64,000 bases of DNA from Symbioplanes lichenis (GCF_030709675.1 NZ_JAUZQD010000016.1:186001-250000); one strand, 5' to 3'. Counted from the first letter of the stretch, positions 1-8,404 are shown. Numbers and translations: made by a program. Notes: generated by a model not told the origin, from the letters alone.

Positions 1-462
1 CGCCGAGCCGAGCAGATAGACCAGCGTGAGGGCGAAGGCGACGCCCGCGAAACCGAACCACATGTACTGGTGCAGGCTGGTCAGGCCGAGCAGGCCGACC
101 GCGGCGACCACGAAGAGGGCGGCGCCCGAGTTGACGCCGAGCACCTGCGTGTCGGCGAGCGGGTTGCGGGTCACGGCCTGGATGACCGCGCCGGACAGTC
201 CGAAGGCGATCCCGGCCAGGATGCCGAGCAGCGTCCGGGGCACCCGCAAGTCGCGCACCACGGCTTGGTCGTCGGTGTCGGTGAAGTGGAAGAACGCGTC
301 CCAGACCGTGTGCGGCGAGACGTTGCGCGCGCCGATCGCGACGCTGAGCAGACAGACCCCGGCCAGCAGGAGGACGCACAAGACGAGTCCCGCGCTCTTT
401 TTCGTTCTCGCCTCGGTAGGCTGCGGCGGACGCGCCGGCGCGGGCGTACGCGTCAGGACCAT
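1..462 (-). CDS. Iron-siderophore ABC transporter permease, FecCD family (N-terminal part, runs off the window)
   Basis: The 154 visible codons read from an ATG at 462 down to base 1. After a proline-rich cytoplasmic start comes a hydrophobic helix near residues 29-45. Next is the FecCD signature: RVPRTLLGILAG, an SGAVIQAVTRNPLAD block, and LGVNSGAALFVV. These are classic for membrane permeases that import ferric siderophores or B12 with a binding protein and an ATPase. The rest of the gene, and probably its partners, lie to the left of the window. It starts 33 nt after the rsmE stop on the same strand, and the gap is almost filled by a candidate iron box, so it probably has its own iron-repressed expression. 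Family certain; substrate inferred from the iron box. Confidence 0.9.
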   Translation of the reverse strand, partial: MVLTRTPAPARPPQPTEARTKKSAGLVLCVLLLAGVCLLSVAIGARNVSPHTVWDAFFHFTDTDDQAVVRDLRVPRTLLGILAGIAFGLSGAVIQAVTRNPLADTQVLGVNSGAALFVVAAVGLLGLTSLHQYMWFGFAGVAFALTLVYLLGSA

Positions 463-472
463 GCCGCTGAGC

Positions 473-491
473 TTAGGCTAGCCTTCCTTGA
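473..491 (-). promoter_or_regulatory. Candidate IdeR/DmdR iron box before the FecCD permease
   Basis: On the minus strand the 19 bases read TCAAGGAAGGCTAGCCTAA. They match the actinobacterial DtxR/IdeR consensus TTAGGTTAGGCTAACCTAA at 14 of 19 positions, with an almost perfect right half (AGGCTAGCCTAA). The box ends 11 nt before the permease ATG, so iron-loaded repressor would block initiation or the ribosome site. The consensus is established; binding is inferred. Confidence 0.6.
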
Positions 492-494
492 CAG

Positions 495-1229
495 TCACCA
501 GCGGTCGAGTCGCGTGCTCAGCACGGACAGGGCGGCCACCCCGGCGGTCGAGGTGCGCAGCACGTTGTCGCCCAGCTTGACCGGGTGCGCGCCGGCCGTC
601 ACGAAGGCGCCGAGCTCCTGGTCGCTGATCCCGCCCTCGGGCCCGACCACCAGCACGATCTCCCCGGCGGCGGGCAGCTTGGCCGAGGTCAGCCGGTCGC
701 TCGCCTCCTCGTGCAGCACGAACGCGGCAGCCACCTCGCCGAGGCGGGCGGCGACATGCTTGGTCGACACGTCCGGCTTGCCGGACACCTCGGGCAGCCA
801 CGACCGGCGGGCCTGCTTGGCCGCCTCCCGCGCCGTGGACACCCACTTCTCCCGCGCCTTGACGCCCCGGTCGCCCCGCCACTGCGCCACCGACCGCGAC
901 GCGGCCCACGGCACGATCTCGTCGACGCCGATCTCCGTCATCGCCTGCACGGCCAGCTCACCCCGGTCGCCCTTGGCGATGCCCTGCACCACCACCAGCC
1001 GCGGATCGGCCGCCGGCGTGAACGACCGCTCCCCCACCCGCACGTCGATGCTGCCCCGCCCGACCGCACTCACCTCGGCCCGCGCGGTCCCGCCCCGCCC
1101 GTCCGACAGCAGCACCTCCTCGCCGGCCCGCAACCGCTGCACATCGGCAGCGTGATGCCCCTCCTTGCCCCCGAGCGTGAACCGGGAGCCGGTGGGCAGG
1201 TCGTCGACGAGAAACAAGGGCGCGGACAC
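495..1229 (-). CDS. rsmE: 16S rRNA (uracil-1498-N3)-methyltransferase RsmE
   Basis: Methylates N3 of U1498 in 16S rRNA with SAM in the assembled 30S subunit. The 244-residue protein has the family layout: an N-terminal PUA-like RNA-binding part (SAPLFLVDD, GHHAADVQRLRAGEE), then a SPOUT knot with LVVGPEGGISDQE and KLGDNVLRTSTAG, the SAM-binding trefoil loops. I chose GTG at 1229 (VSAPLFLV) over the in-frame TTG at 1247. A TAGCGT -10 box ends 7 nt before the GTG and the TTG would lie inside the promoter. Its usual neighbour in actinobacteria is dnaJ; here Uma2, GGDEF-EAL and esterase genes come between. Confidence 0.93.
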   Translation of the reverse strand: MSAPLFLVDDLPTGSRFTLGGKEGHHAADVQRLRAGEEVLLSDGRGGTARAEVSAVGRGSIDVRVGERSFTPAADPRLVVVQGIAKGDRGELAVQAMTEIGVDEIVPWAASRSVAQWRGDRGVKAREKWVSTAREAAKQARRSWLPEVSGKPDVSTKHVAARLGEVAAAFVLHEEASDRLTSAKLPAAGEIVLVVGPEGGISDQELGAFVTAGAHPVKLGDNVLRTSTAGVAALSVLSTRLDRW

Positions 1230-1236
1230 GACACGA

Positions 1237-1242
1237 ACGCTA
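1237..1242 (-). promoter_or_regulatory. -10 element for rsmE (leaderless type)
   Basis: TAGCGT on the minus strand, followed by 7 nt and the GTG start of rsmE. With a transcript start about 7 nt after the hexamer the mRNA would begin at the start codon. Confidence 0.5.
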
Positions 1243-1277
1243 CCCAATCGCTTCCGCCCGCACGGGTGGCGGCCGCC

Positions 1278-1838
1278 TCACATGCCGGGCAGGTGGTCGC
1301 CCGGCGAGGTCTGGAGCAGCCACGCCAGCGGCATCTGGGCGGCGGGCTCATAGATCCCGTCCGGCCCGAGCCGGTGCAGGGTGACTGTGAGTGCCGGGTC
1401 GCGCGCGACAGTCCAGTACTGCGGTATGCCGGCGGCGGCGTACTCCTTGACTTTGGCCACCTGATCGATCGCCTCGGAGCCGCGAGAAACAATCTCGATG
1501 ACCAGGAGCAGGTCCGTCACAGCGAGCCACACGGCACGCTCCTGAGGCTTCGACCACACGGTCAGGTCTGCAGTTCGGCCCGCGTCCGCTTCGTAACCAG
1601 GAATCTGGATGTTTGCTACTTGCATGACCTGTTCCACCGGCACTCCGGCGGTGACGAGCCATGCCGTGAGACGGGTGGCGATGACAGCATGCTCACTGTC
1701 GGGCAAGGGCACGACGGTCAGAACTCCCTCAGTGGAGACCTCGTACCGGCGGCCGTGAATGTCAGCCGAGATCATGGCGGCAAGGTCGTCGAGCGTGATG
1801 ACTTCAGGCATGTACCGCCCCACTGCCTCCGCGCTCAT
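1278..1838 (-). CDS. Uma2 family (DUF820) PD-(D/E)XK nuclease-like protein
   Basis: A 186-residue single-domain protein of the Uma2/DUF820 family, which has a restriction-endonuclease-like fold and is often expanded in actinomycetes and cyanobacteria. The nuclease core is visible: RYEVSTEGVLTVVP near residue 30, an aspartate strand (RTADLTVW, about 90), and VIEIVSRGS followed by KVKEYAAAGIPQYWTV, giving the D...ExV...K pattern. Residues for catalysis look intact. Its cellular role is not established for any actinobacterial member. It is transcribed away from the GGDEF-EAL gene. The ATG at 1838 is supported by TAGCAT ending 6 nt upstream. Likely a mobile single-gene addition between rsmE and dnaJ. 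Confidence 0.85.
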   Translation of the reverse strand: MSAEAVGRYMPEVITLDDLAAMISADIHGRRYEVSTEGVLTVVPLPDSEHAVIATRLTAWLVTAGVPVEQVMQVANIQIPGYEADAGRTADLTVWSKPQERAVWLAVTDLLLVIEIVSRGSEAIDQVAKVKEYAAAGIPQYWTVARDPALTVTLHRLGPDGIYEPAAQMPLAWLLQTSPGDHLPGM

Positions 1839-1844
1839 ACGGCC

Positions 1845-1850
1845 ATGCTA
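1845..1850 (-). promoter_or_regulatory. -10 element for the Uma2 gene (leaderless type)
   Basis: TAGCAT on the minus strand ends 6 nt before the ATG at 1838, leaving no room for a ribosome binding site. Confidence 0.45.
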
Positions 1851-2004
1851 CGCGCCGGCCTCAGCCCTGAAGCCTGTACCTTGTTGTCCTCGACTACCAC
1901 GCAGAAACCTTTCCGCCGTAACTTGGTGGCAGGCGTGTCGTTTAACGATGCGGTGCATTCGATTCAGTGCCACTCACCCCCCTCGCAGGTTCTGGACGAC
2001 ATCG

Positions 2005-4584
2005 ATGGCATTTGTTCCGGCGGCCGCGGCGGCCGGCTTCCTGACGGCGTGCTCGATCGCGTTCGTCGTGATCATGCTGCGCGCGGCCGGGCGCGGGTCC
2101 GGTGCCGGGCCCCGGCTGCGGGTGCTGGCGCTGGCCGGCGGGCTCGGGATCACCGCGCTGGCCGGAGCGGCCAGTGGCGTCGCCGGGCTCGTGGCGCCGC
2201 GCGCGCTGGTCGGCGGGGTGCCGTTGCCGGCGGAGATTCCGCTGGTCGCGCTCTTCCTCGCGGCGATCTGCTATCTGCCCGCGGTGCTGCGACCGGCCCA
2301 GCACCGGGATCTGCTCGCCCGGGTGCGGATCGCGCTGGACACCCTGGGCGTCACCGCCTGCCTGCTGTTCCCGGTGTGGATGCTGCTCTTCGGCGACGGG
2401 GGCGAGCGGCGCGGCGCGTCCATCACCGCGCTGATCTTCGGCGGAGGCGCGGCCGCCACGCTCGCGGTCACCGGGCTGCACGCGCTCCGGCACCGGGCCG
2501 CGCTGCAGTGGTGCGGGCCGGCCGCGGCGCTGTCCCTGATCGGGTCGACGGCCCTGGTCATCGGGCTGGACTTCCCGGGCGACCCCAACGCGGCCATCGC
2601 GGCCCTGGCCGGCGCGCTGGCGATCAACGTGGCCGGCGGGCTGCTCTGGCACGGGTCGGTCCGCGTGCCGCCCGACGAGGCCGAGCTGCCGCTGCCCGGC
2701 AGTGAGCCCGCCGCCAGTTTCCCGCTGCTCACCGTGCTCGTGGTCGGCTCGGCGCTGACCACCGTCTTCCACCTGGTCAACGGCGGCGGGCTGGACGCGC
2801 TGTCGGTGGTGCTGGCCACCACGGCGCTCACCGCCGTGGCGGCCCGGGAGTGGGTGTCGGCGATCGCCCAGCGGCGGCACGCCGGGCACCTCATCGACCA
2901 GGGCAACCGGCTGCGCGACCTGATGTTCGGGTCGGCGGACGTCGCGATGATCCTCGACGCGAACCTCGCCGTGCGGTGGCAGTCCCCGGCCGCGGCGCGA
3001 CAGTTCGGGCTGTCCGATCAGGAGGTGCTCGGGCGCACGGTGTCGGCGCTGGTCGATCCCGAGCGGGTCGAGGCGGTGCAGGCGTACCTGCTGCGGCGCA
3101 TGGCCGAGGGGTCGCGGCCCGGCGGCGGGCCGGGCCTGGCGGTCCGGCTGCGCGACGGCTTCGGCCGGTGGCGGGAGACCGAGTGGACGACCAACGGCGC
3201 CGACCCGGCCGAGCCCGGGCACACGGTCGTCGTGCACATCCGGGACGTGACCCACGAGCGGGACCTCGAGCAGGCGCTGCGGCAGAGCGTCCACCAGGAC
3301 CGGCAGACCGGCCTGGCCAACCACGAGGGCCTCGTCCGCGTGGCCGAGCTCATCCCCGACGCGGGCGCCATGATCGTGGTCGAGCTGGGCGGGCTGACCG
3401 CGATCGCCGACGTGCACGGGCGTGACCTCGCGGAGCTGGTGCTGGTCGAGGCCGCCCGGCGGCTGCGGGCCGGGGCGGCCGGCGCCGACGTCGCGGCCCG
3501 GCTGGGCGAGACCCGGCTGGCGGTGCTCACCCACGCCGGTGCCGTACGCGCCCAGCTGCTCGCCGGTCAGCTGGTCAACGCCCTGTCGGCGCCCTACCCG
3601 GTGGGCGGCACGACGGCGCACCTGTCCGCGTGGGCCGGGCTCGCCGACGTCACCGGCACCGACGGCACCGACGAGGTGATCCGGCGGGCCGCGCTCGCCC
3701 TGCGATCCGTACGGTCGGGGCCGCCCGGCGCCGTCGAGTGGTACGACGCCGAGCTCGAGACCCGCCTGCTGCGCCGCTCCACGCTGGAGCAGGACCTGCC
3801 CGGGGCGGTCGAGCGGGGCGAGATCGACCTCAGCTTCCAGCCGATCGTCGAGCTGCCCGGGCGCAAGGTGGCCGGCGTCGAGGCGCTGCCGTCGTGGCGG
3901 CACCCGGCGCTCGGCCCGGTGCCCGCGGGCGAGCTGCTGCCGCTGGCCGAGGACCTGGGACTGCTGGCCAAGCTGGAGCAGTCGGTGCTGCACCGGTCGT
4001 GCCGGCTGCTGGCCGGGTGGCGGCGGCTCGACGAGTCGCTGTGGCTGGCGGTGGATGTGCGGCCGCGGACGCTGGCCGACCCCACCTTCCAGGCGAGCCT
4101 GCAGACCGCGCTGGACATGCACGGCCTGCCCTGCTCGGCGCTGGTGATCGAGGTCGCCGAGCACCATCTGCAACAACCGGCGACCGACGACCTGGCTCCG
4201 CAGCTGGGCCGGCTGCGCGCGCAGGGCTTCCGGACGGCGGTCGACCACTTCGGCACCGGGCCGACCTCGCTGAGCCGGCTGCGCATCCTCCCGATCGACC
4301 TGCTCAAGATCGACCAGGAGGTCTTCGGCCCGGGCGGCGCGGGCGGCGCGGTCATGGACGTCGCCGTGACGCTCGGGCGGCGGCTGGGCATGCAGGTGAT
4401 CGCGCACGGGCTGCACACGGCGACCGACCTGGACATCGCCGAGTCGGCCGGGTGCCGGCTCGGGCAGGGCGAGCTGCTGGGCCGGCCGATGCCCGCCGAG
4501 CACCTGGAGGCGCTGCTCTCCGCCTCGGGGATGACCGCGGGTCCGTTCCCGGGACCGATCCGGCGGGGCGGGGCCGACACATAG
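2005..4584 (+). CDS. Membrane PAS-GGDEF-EAL protein with degenerate catalytic motifs
   Basis: 859 residues from ATG 2005; earlier in-frame starts would run antisense through the Uma2 gene. Residues 1-300 hold about eight hydrophobic helices, then a PAS domain (about 305-425), a GGDEF domain (about 430-590) and an EAL domain (about 600-855). The GGDEF signature is replaced by GETRL after RL, so cyclase activity is not expected. In the EAL part the EAL glutamate (626), the IEVAE glutamates, LLKID lysine and GQGE glutamine remain. The usual metal Asn is Asp (AVDVRP), DDFGTG has become DHFGTG, and EGVET has become HGLHT. Both domains are therefore probably non-catalytic, and a c-di-GMP sensing or scaffold role is inferred. 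The esterase gene follows after 10 nt. Confidence 0.88.
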   Translation: MAFVPAAAAAGFLTACSIAFVVIMLRAAGRGSGAGPRLRVLALAGGLGITALAGAASGVAGLVAPRALVGGVPLPAEIPLVALFLAAICYLPAVLRPAQHRDLLARVRIALDTLGVTACLLFPVWMLLFGDGGERRGASITALIFGGGAAATLAVTGLHALRHRAALQWCGPAAALSLIGSTALVIGLDFPGDPNAAIAALAGALAINVAGGLLWHGSVRVPPDEAELPLPGSEPAASFPLLTVLVVGSALTTVFHLVNGGGLDALSVVLATTALTAVAAREWVSAIAQRRHAGHLIDQGNRLRDLMFGSADVAMILDANLAVRWQSPAAARQFGLSDQEVLGRTVSALVDPERVEAVQAYLLRRMAEGSRPGGGPGLAVRLRDGFGRWRETEWTTNGADPAEPGHTVVVHIRDVTHERDLEQALRQSVHQDRQTGLANHEGLVRVAELIPDAGAMIVVELGGLTAIADVHGRDLAELVLVEAARRLRAGAAGADVAARLGETRLAVLTHAGAVRAQLLAGQLVNALSAPYPVGGTTAHLSAWAGLADVTGTDGTDEVIRRAALALRSVRSGPPGAVEWYDAELETRLLRRSTLEQDLPGAVERGEIDLSFQPIVELPGRKVAGVEALPSWRHPALGPVPAGELLPLAEDLGLLAKLEQSVLHRSCRLLAGWRRLDESLWLAVDVRPRTLADPTFQASLQTALDMHGLPCSALVIEVAEHHLQQPATDDLAPQLGRLRAQGFRTAVDHFGTGPTSLSRLRILPIDLLKIDQEVFGPGGAGGAVMDVAVTLGRRLGMQVIAHGLHTATDLDIAESAGCRLGQGELLGRPMPAEHLEALLSASGMTAGPFPGPIRRGGADT

Positions 4585-4587
4585 CGT
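4582..4587 (+). promoter_or_regulatory. -10 element for the esterase gene, built on the preceding stop codon
   Basis: TAGCGT, whose first three bases are the stop codon of the GGDEF-EAL gene, is followed by 7 nt and the ATG at 4595. The esterase could thus be made leaderless, independently of the upstream gene. Confidence 0.45.
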
Positions 4588-4594
4588 TTTCTCT

Positions 4595-6058
4595 ATGCGA
4601 ACGCTTCTGGCACTTCTTCTCACACTGGGCGGGGCGGCCGTCCCGCAGGCGACCGGGCCGGACCCGTGCGGCGGGCTCACCGGCGCCCGGGTGCCGCAGG
4701 GCTCGGTCATCTCGGCGACGGTCGAGGACACCTACTGCGTCGCGCGCGGCGTGCTGCGACCGGCGACCCACTTCACCGTCAAACTGCCGATCAAGGGCTG
4801 GACCGGCCAGTACGTCCAGCAGGGCTGCAGTGGCCTGTGCGGCGCGGTGCCCTCGCTGGACTATCCGCTCTTCGGCTTCAGCTGTGCCGCCGCGCAGGCC
4901 AAGACGCTGGTCGTGGCGGCCGACGACACCGGGCACACCGGCGACGCGGCGGGGGCGTCACCTGCCACCTGGGGTGCCGACCCGCGGGCGCGGCTCGAGT
5001 TCGGGCGGACGTCGGAGCATCGGCTGCGGCTGGCGTCCGATGCGATCATGGTCGCCTACTACGGGCGCGGGCCGGCGTACCGGTATTTCGACGGCTGCTC
5101 GACCGGCGGCCGCCAGGGCCTGATGCTGGCGCAGCGCTATCCGGCGGACTTCGACGGCATCCTGGCCGGCGCCCCGGCGAACGACTTCGCGGCGCTCAAT
5201 CTGCTGCAGGCCTGGCTGGCGACGAGCAACACGGATGCCCGCGGCGCCCAGATCCTCGGGCCGGAGAAGATCGGGCCGCTGCACGCCGCCGTGCTCCGGA
5301 AATGCGGTTCGGATTTGGCCCCCGACGGCGACGTCGTCATCCTGGACCCGCGCCGCTGCGACTTCCAGCCGTCCTCGGTGCGCTGCCCGGCGGGTGCCGA
5401 CCGGCCCGACTGTCTGACCCCGGCGCAGGTGACGGCGGTCGAGCGCTTCTACCGGGGTCCGCACGGGCTCACGCCCGGCCTGCCGTACGGCTCGGAGCTC
5501 GGCTGGATCGACCAGTTCGTCGTCCGCTCGGGGTCGCCGCTCGACGGCAACGCCGGGAAGATCGCCCTGAATTATTTCCGCTATCTGGGCGCCCCGGCCG
5601 TACGGCCCGGTGCTCTGACCGACATCCGCTTCACCCGCGCCACTCTGGACCGGCTCAACGCGGTGGCCGACGCTTTCTACAACGCGACCGACCCCGACCT
5701 GAGCGCCTTCCGGGCCCACGGCGGCAAGCTGATCATGTATCACGGCTGGGCCGACCCGTCGATCTCGCCGTTCTCCACGGTCGGCTACTACCGCGCGGTG
5801 CAGCGGCGGGGCGGGGCCGAGGCCTACACCCGGCTCTACATGATCCCGGCGGGCTACCACTGCCTCTTCGGCCCCGAGCCGAGCGAGACGCCCGCCGAGA
5901 TCGGCCTCCCCGAGTTCCTCCAGCCCCTCATGGACTGGGTCGAGCGCGGCGAAGCTCCCGGCTCGGTCTCGGTGCCCACGGTCAACGGCGACTACACCGA
6001 AGTGATCCGCGCCCTGACCGTGGCACCCTTCGACGCCCGGCCGGTCAGTGGCCGTTGA
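4595..6058 (+). CDS. Secreted tannase/feruloyl esterase family hydrolase
   Basis: 487 residues with a short signal peptide (MRTLLALLLTLGGAAVPQA) and cysteines expected for an exported, disulfide-bonded enzyme. The family serine motif GCSTGGRQG carries the nucleophile Ser169. The acid lies in MYHGWADPSISP and the base in GYHCLFGPEP, the usual Ser-Asp-His order. It should release phenolic acids such as ferulate or gallate from plant polymers outside the cell; the true substrate cannot be read from sequence. The stop overlaps the 3' end of dnaJ by 14 bp in convergent orientation. It lies 10 nt after the GGDEF-EAL gene but has its own likely promoter. Confidence 0.88.
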   Translation: MRTLLALLLTLGGAAVPQATGPDPCGGLTGARVPQGSVISATVEDTYCVARGVLRPATHFTVKLPIKGWTGQYVQQGCSGLCGAVPSLDYPLFGFSCAAAQAKTLVVAADDTGHTGDAAGASPATWGADPRARLEFGRTSEHRLRLASDAIMVAYYGRGPAYRYFDGCSTGGRQGLMLAQRYPADFDGILAGAPANDFAALNLLQAWLATSNTDARGAQILGPEKIGPLHAAVLRKCGSDLAPDGDVVILDPRRCDFQPSSVRCPAGADRPDCLTPAQVTAVERFYRGPHGLTPGLPYGSELGWIDQFVVRSGSPLDGNAGKIALNYFRYLGAPAVRPGALTDIRFTRATLDRLNAVADAFYNATDPDLSAFRAHGGKLIMYHGWADPSISPFSTVGYYRAVQRRGGAEAYTRLYMIPAGYHCLFGPEPSETPAEIGLPEFLQPLMDWVERGEAPGSVSVPTVNGDYTEVIRALTVAPFDARPVSGR

Positions 6059-7193
6059 ACGCGTCCCGCATGCGCGAGAAGAACCCGCCCTGCTTGCTCA
6101 ACTCCGCGACGTCCTCGCCGCGCGTCTTGGCGAAGTCGCGCAGCATCCGCTCCTGGTCCGCGGTCAGCTTGGTCGGCGTCTTCACGTCGAGGTGCACGAA
6201 GAGGTCCCCCCGCCCCTGACCGCGCAGGTGCGGCACGCCCTTGCCGCGCACCCGCAGCGTCGAGGCCGGCTGGGTGCCCTGCTTGACCTCGATGTTCTCC
6301 TCGGAGTCGAGCGTCTTGATCGTGAGCCGGGTGCCCAGCGCCGCGGCGGTCATCGGCAGCGTCACCCGGCAGTGCAGGTCGTCGCCCTTGCGCGAGTAGA
6401 CGTCGTGCGGGCGCTCGTGGATCTCCACATAGAGGTCGCCGGCCGTGCCGCCGCCGGGGCCGACCTCGCCCTGCTGGGCCAGGCGGATGCGCATGCCGTC
6501 CTCGACGCCGGCCGGGATCTTCACGGTCAGCGAGCGGCGGGTGCGGATGCGGCCGTCGCCGGCGCAGGTCGGGCACGGGTGCGGGATGATCGTGCCGTAG
6601 CCCTGGCAGGTCTGGCAGGGCCGCGACGAGACGACCTGGCCGAGGAACGTGCGCTGCACCGACTGCACCTCGCCGCGGCCGGCGCAGGTCTCGCAGGTGG
6701 CCAGGTGCGTGCCGGGGGCGGTGCCCGCGCCGGAGCACTGGGTGCACAGGACGGCCGTGTCCACGGTGATCGGGGCCTCGACGCCGAACGCCGTCTCCAC
6801 CAGATCGAGCTCCAGACGCAGGATCGCGTCGGCGCCGGGGCGGGTGCGCGGGCGCGGGCCGCGGGAGCCGCCGCCGGCCGCCGTGCCGAAGAAGGCGTCC
6901 ATGATGTCCTGGAAGCCGACGAACGGGCCCGCGCCACCTGGCCCGCCGGGGCCACCGGGGCCCCCGCCGCCGCCGGGCGCGAGGGGGTCGCCGCCGAGAT
7001 CGACGATCTGGCGCTTCTGGTCGTCGGAGAGAACCTCGTAGGCGGCGTTGATGTCCTTGAACTTCTCGTGCGCCTCGGGGTCCGGGTTGACGTCCGGATG
7101 GTACTGACGGGCCAGCTTGCGATAGGCGCGCTTGATCTCGTCGTCGGTGGCTTCCCGGTTCACACCGAGAATTCCGTAGTAGTCCTTGGCCAC
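6045..7193 (-). CDS. dnaJ: Chaperone DnaJ (J-domain co-chaperone)
   Basis: A type I Hsp40 that feeds unfolded substrates to DnaK and stimulates its ATPase. Order: J domain (YYGILGVNREATDDEIKRAY, HPD tripeptide), a short Gly/Pro-rich linker, four CxxCxGxG zinc repeats (CTQCSGAG, CETCAGRG, CQTCQGYG, CPTCAGDG) and C-terminal substrate domains. I prefer GTG at 7193 (VAKDYYGILG): GAGGA sits 11 nt upstream, while the ATG at 7211 would put that Shine-Dalgarno inside the gene. It follows hrcA by about 60 nt and probably shares the CIRCE-controlled transcript. This is the copy linked to hrcA (often called dnaJ2), not the dnaK-operon one. Confidence 0.95.
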   Translation of the reverse strand: MAKDYYGILGVNREATDDEIKRAYRKLARQYHPDVNPDPEAHEKFKDINAAYEVLSDDQKRQIVDLGGDPLAPGGGGGPGGPGGPGGAGPFVGFQDIMDAFFGTAAGGGSRGPRPRTRPGADAILRLELDLVETAFGVEAPITVDTAVLCTQCSGAGTAPGTHLATCETCAGRGEVQSVQRTFLGQVVSSRPCQTCQGYGTIIPHPCPTCAGDGRIRTRRSLTVKIPAGVEDGMRIRLAQQGEVGPGGGTAGDLYVEIHERPHDVYSRKGDDLHCRVTLPMTAAALGTRLTIKTLDSEENIEVKQGTQPASTLRVRGKGVPHLRGQGRGDLFVHLDVKTPTKLTADQERMLRDFAKTRGEDVAELSKQGGFFSRMRDAFNGH

Positions 7194-7253
7194 AGGGTTT
7201 CGAGTCCTCATGTCTGCCCCGCGCTACGCGCTGGAGATCATCGTCGCTTTGCG

Positions 7254-8276
7254 TCAGTTCTGTGCCAGCAGATCGCCAACGTACCGTGCGACCGCACGGA
7301 CGGTGGCGATCGTGCCGGGATAATCCATCCTGGTCGGCCCCAGCACCCCGAGGCCACCAACGATTGTCGCTCCCGGTCCGTAACCCGTGCTGACCACCGA
7401 GGCAGCCCGCAGGTTGTCGATCTCGTTCTCGTCGCCGATGCGGACCCGGGTCGTGCTCGGCTCGACCTCGCCGATCAGCTTGAGAAGAATCACTTCCTCC
7501 TCGAGCGCCTCGAGCACGGGCCGCAACGAGCCCTGGAAGTCGAGCACGCCGCCGCGCGTCAGGTTGGCCGTGCCGGCCAGGGCGAGCCGCTCGTCGCTGC
7601 GCTCGACCAGGGTCTCCAGCAGCACGGACGCGAGACACGCCATGGTGGTGCGCTTCTCCCGCGGGCACTCGTCGACCAGCGCCTGCACCAGCGGCGGGGT
7701 GTCGGCCATCTTCTGCCCGGCGAGCTTGGCGTTGGCCTTGCTCCGCATGTCGAGCACGTCGTCGGCGCCGGTCGGGGCGGGCAGCTCCACCAGGCGCTGC
7801 TCGACGCGGCCGGTGTCGGCGATCATCACCAGCATGAGCCGGGTCGACGAGATCGGGACCAGCTCCAGGTGCCGCACCGCCGACCGGGACAGGCTCGGGT
7901 ATTGCACGACGGCGACCTGCCGGGTGAGCTGGGCGAGCAGCCGGACCGTGCGGTGCACCACGTCGTCGAGGTCGACCGCCCCGGCCAGGAAGCGCTCGAT
8001 CGCCCGGCGCTCGGCCGGGCTCAGCGCCTTGACCCGGGACAGCCGGTCGACGAAGAGCCGGTAGCCGGCGTCGGTGGGCACCCGGCCGGCACTGGTGTGC
8101 GGCTGCCGGATGTAGCCCTCCTCCTCCAGCACGGCCATGTCGTTGCGCACCGTCGCCGGGGAGACCCCGAGCCGGTGCCGCTCGACCAGGGCCTTGCTGC
8201 CCACCGGCTCCTGCGTGGCGACATAGTCCTCGACGATGGCGCGGAGCACCTCGAGCTTGCGGTCATCGAGACTCAT
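7254..8276 (-). CDS. hrcA: Heat-inducible transcription repressor HrcA
   Basis: 340 residues. The N-terminal winged helix (KLEVLRAIVEDYVATQEPVG, SPATVRNDMAVLEEEGYI, HTSAGRVPTDAGYR) is the HrcA signature; the rest is the GAF-like dimerisation region with GPTRMDYPG near the end. HrcA binds CIRCE and represses chaperone genes until heat shock. The start is ATG 8276 (MSLDDRK), preceded by a very purine-rich GGGGAGAGGGGGAGGGG ribosome site, rather than the upstream in-frame start at 8300. A perfect CIRCE lies 28 nt upstream, so the repressor is autoregulated and controls dnaJ behind it. Confidence 0.95.
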   Translation of the reverse strand: MSLDDRKLEVLRAIVEDYVATQEPVGSKALVERHRLGVSPATVRNDMAVLEEEGYIRQPHTSAGRVPTDAGYRLFVDRLSRVKALSPAERRAIERFLAGAVDLDDVVHRTVRLLAQLTRQVAVVQYPSLSRSAVRHLELVPISSTRLMLVMIADTGRVEQRLVELPAPTGADDVLDMRSKANAKLAGQKMADTPPLVQALVDECPREKRTTMACLASVLLETLVERSDERLALAGTANLTRGGVLDFQGSLRPVLEALEEEVILLKLIGEVEPSTTRVRIGDENEIDNLRAASVVSTGYGPGATIVGGLGVLGPTRMDYPGTIATVRAVARYVGDLLAQN

Positions 8277-8303
8277 GACCCCTCCCCCTCTCCCCGCCAC
8301 GGC

Positions 8304-8330
8304 CTGGCACTCGCTGAAGTCGAGTGCCAG
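8304..8330. promoter_or_regulatory. CIRCE operator (HrcA binding site)
   Basis: A perfect inverted repeat with 9-bp arms, CTGGCACTC and GAGTGCCAG, separated by exactly 9 bp. This fits the CIRCE consensus TTAGCACTC-N9-GAGTGCTAA except in two outer positions of each arm, changed symmetrically so that the palindrome is kept. It lies 28 nt before the hrcA ATG. Confidence 0.92.
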
Positions 8331-8404
8331 TCTACGTCGCCGCCGCCCCGCGCGCGATGATCGACCGTCCGGGTGCCGGTCTGGCCCGGCTCGACCTGCG
8401 GCTC

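Noticed and set aside
1759..2004. Upstream in-frame start for the GGDEF-EAL gene
   Set aside because: The extra 82 residues are antisense to the Uma2 gene and its promoter and look random; the hydrophobic N-terminus begins at 2005.
1942..4731. 929-codon minus-strand open frame antisense to the GGDEF-EAL gene
   Set aside because: Low-complexity Arg/Gly/Gln sequence without motifs, opposite a protein with clear PAS and EAL features.
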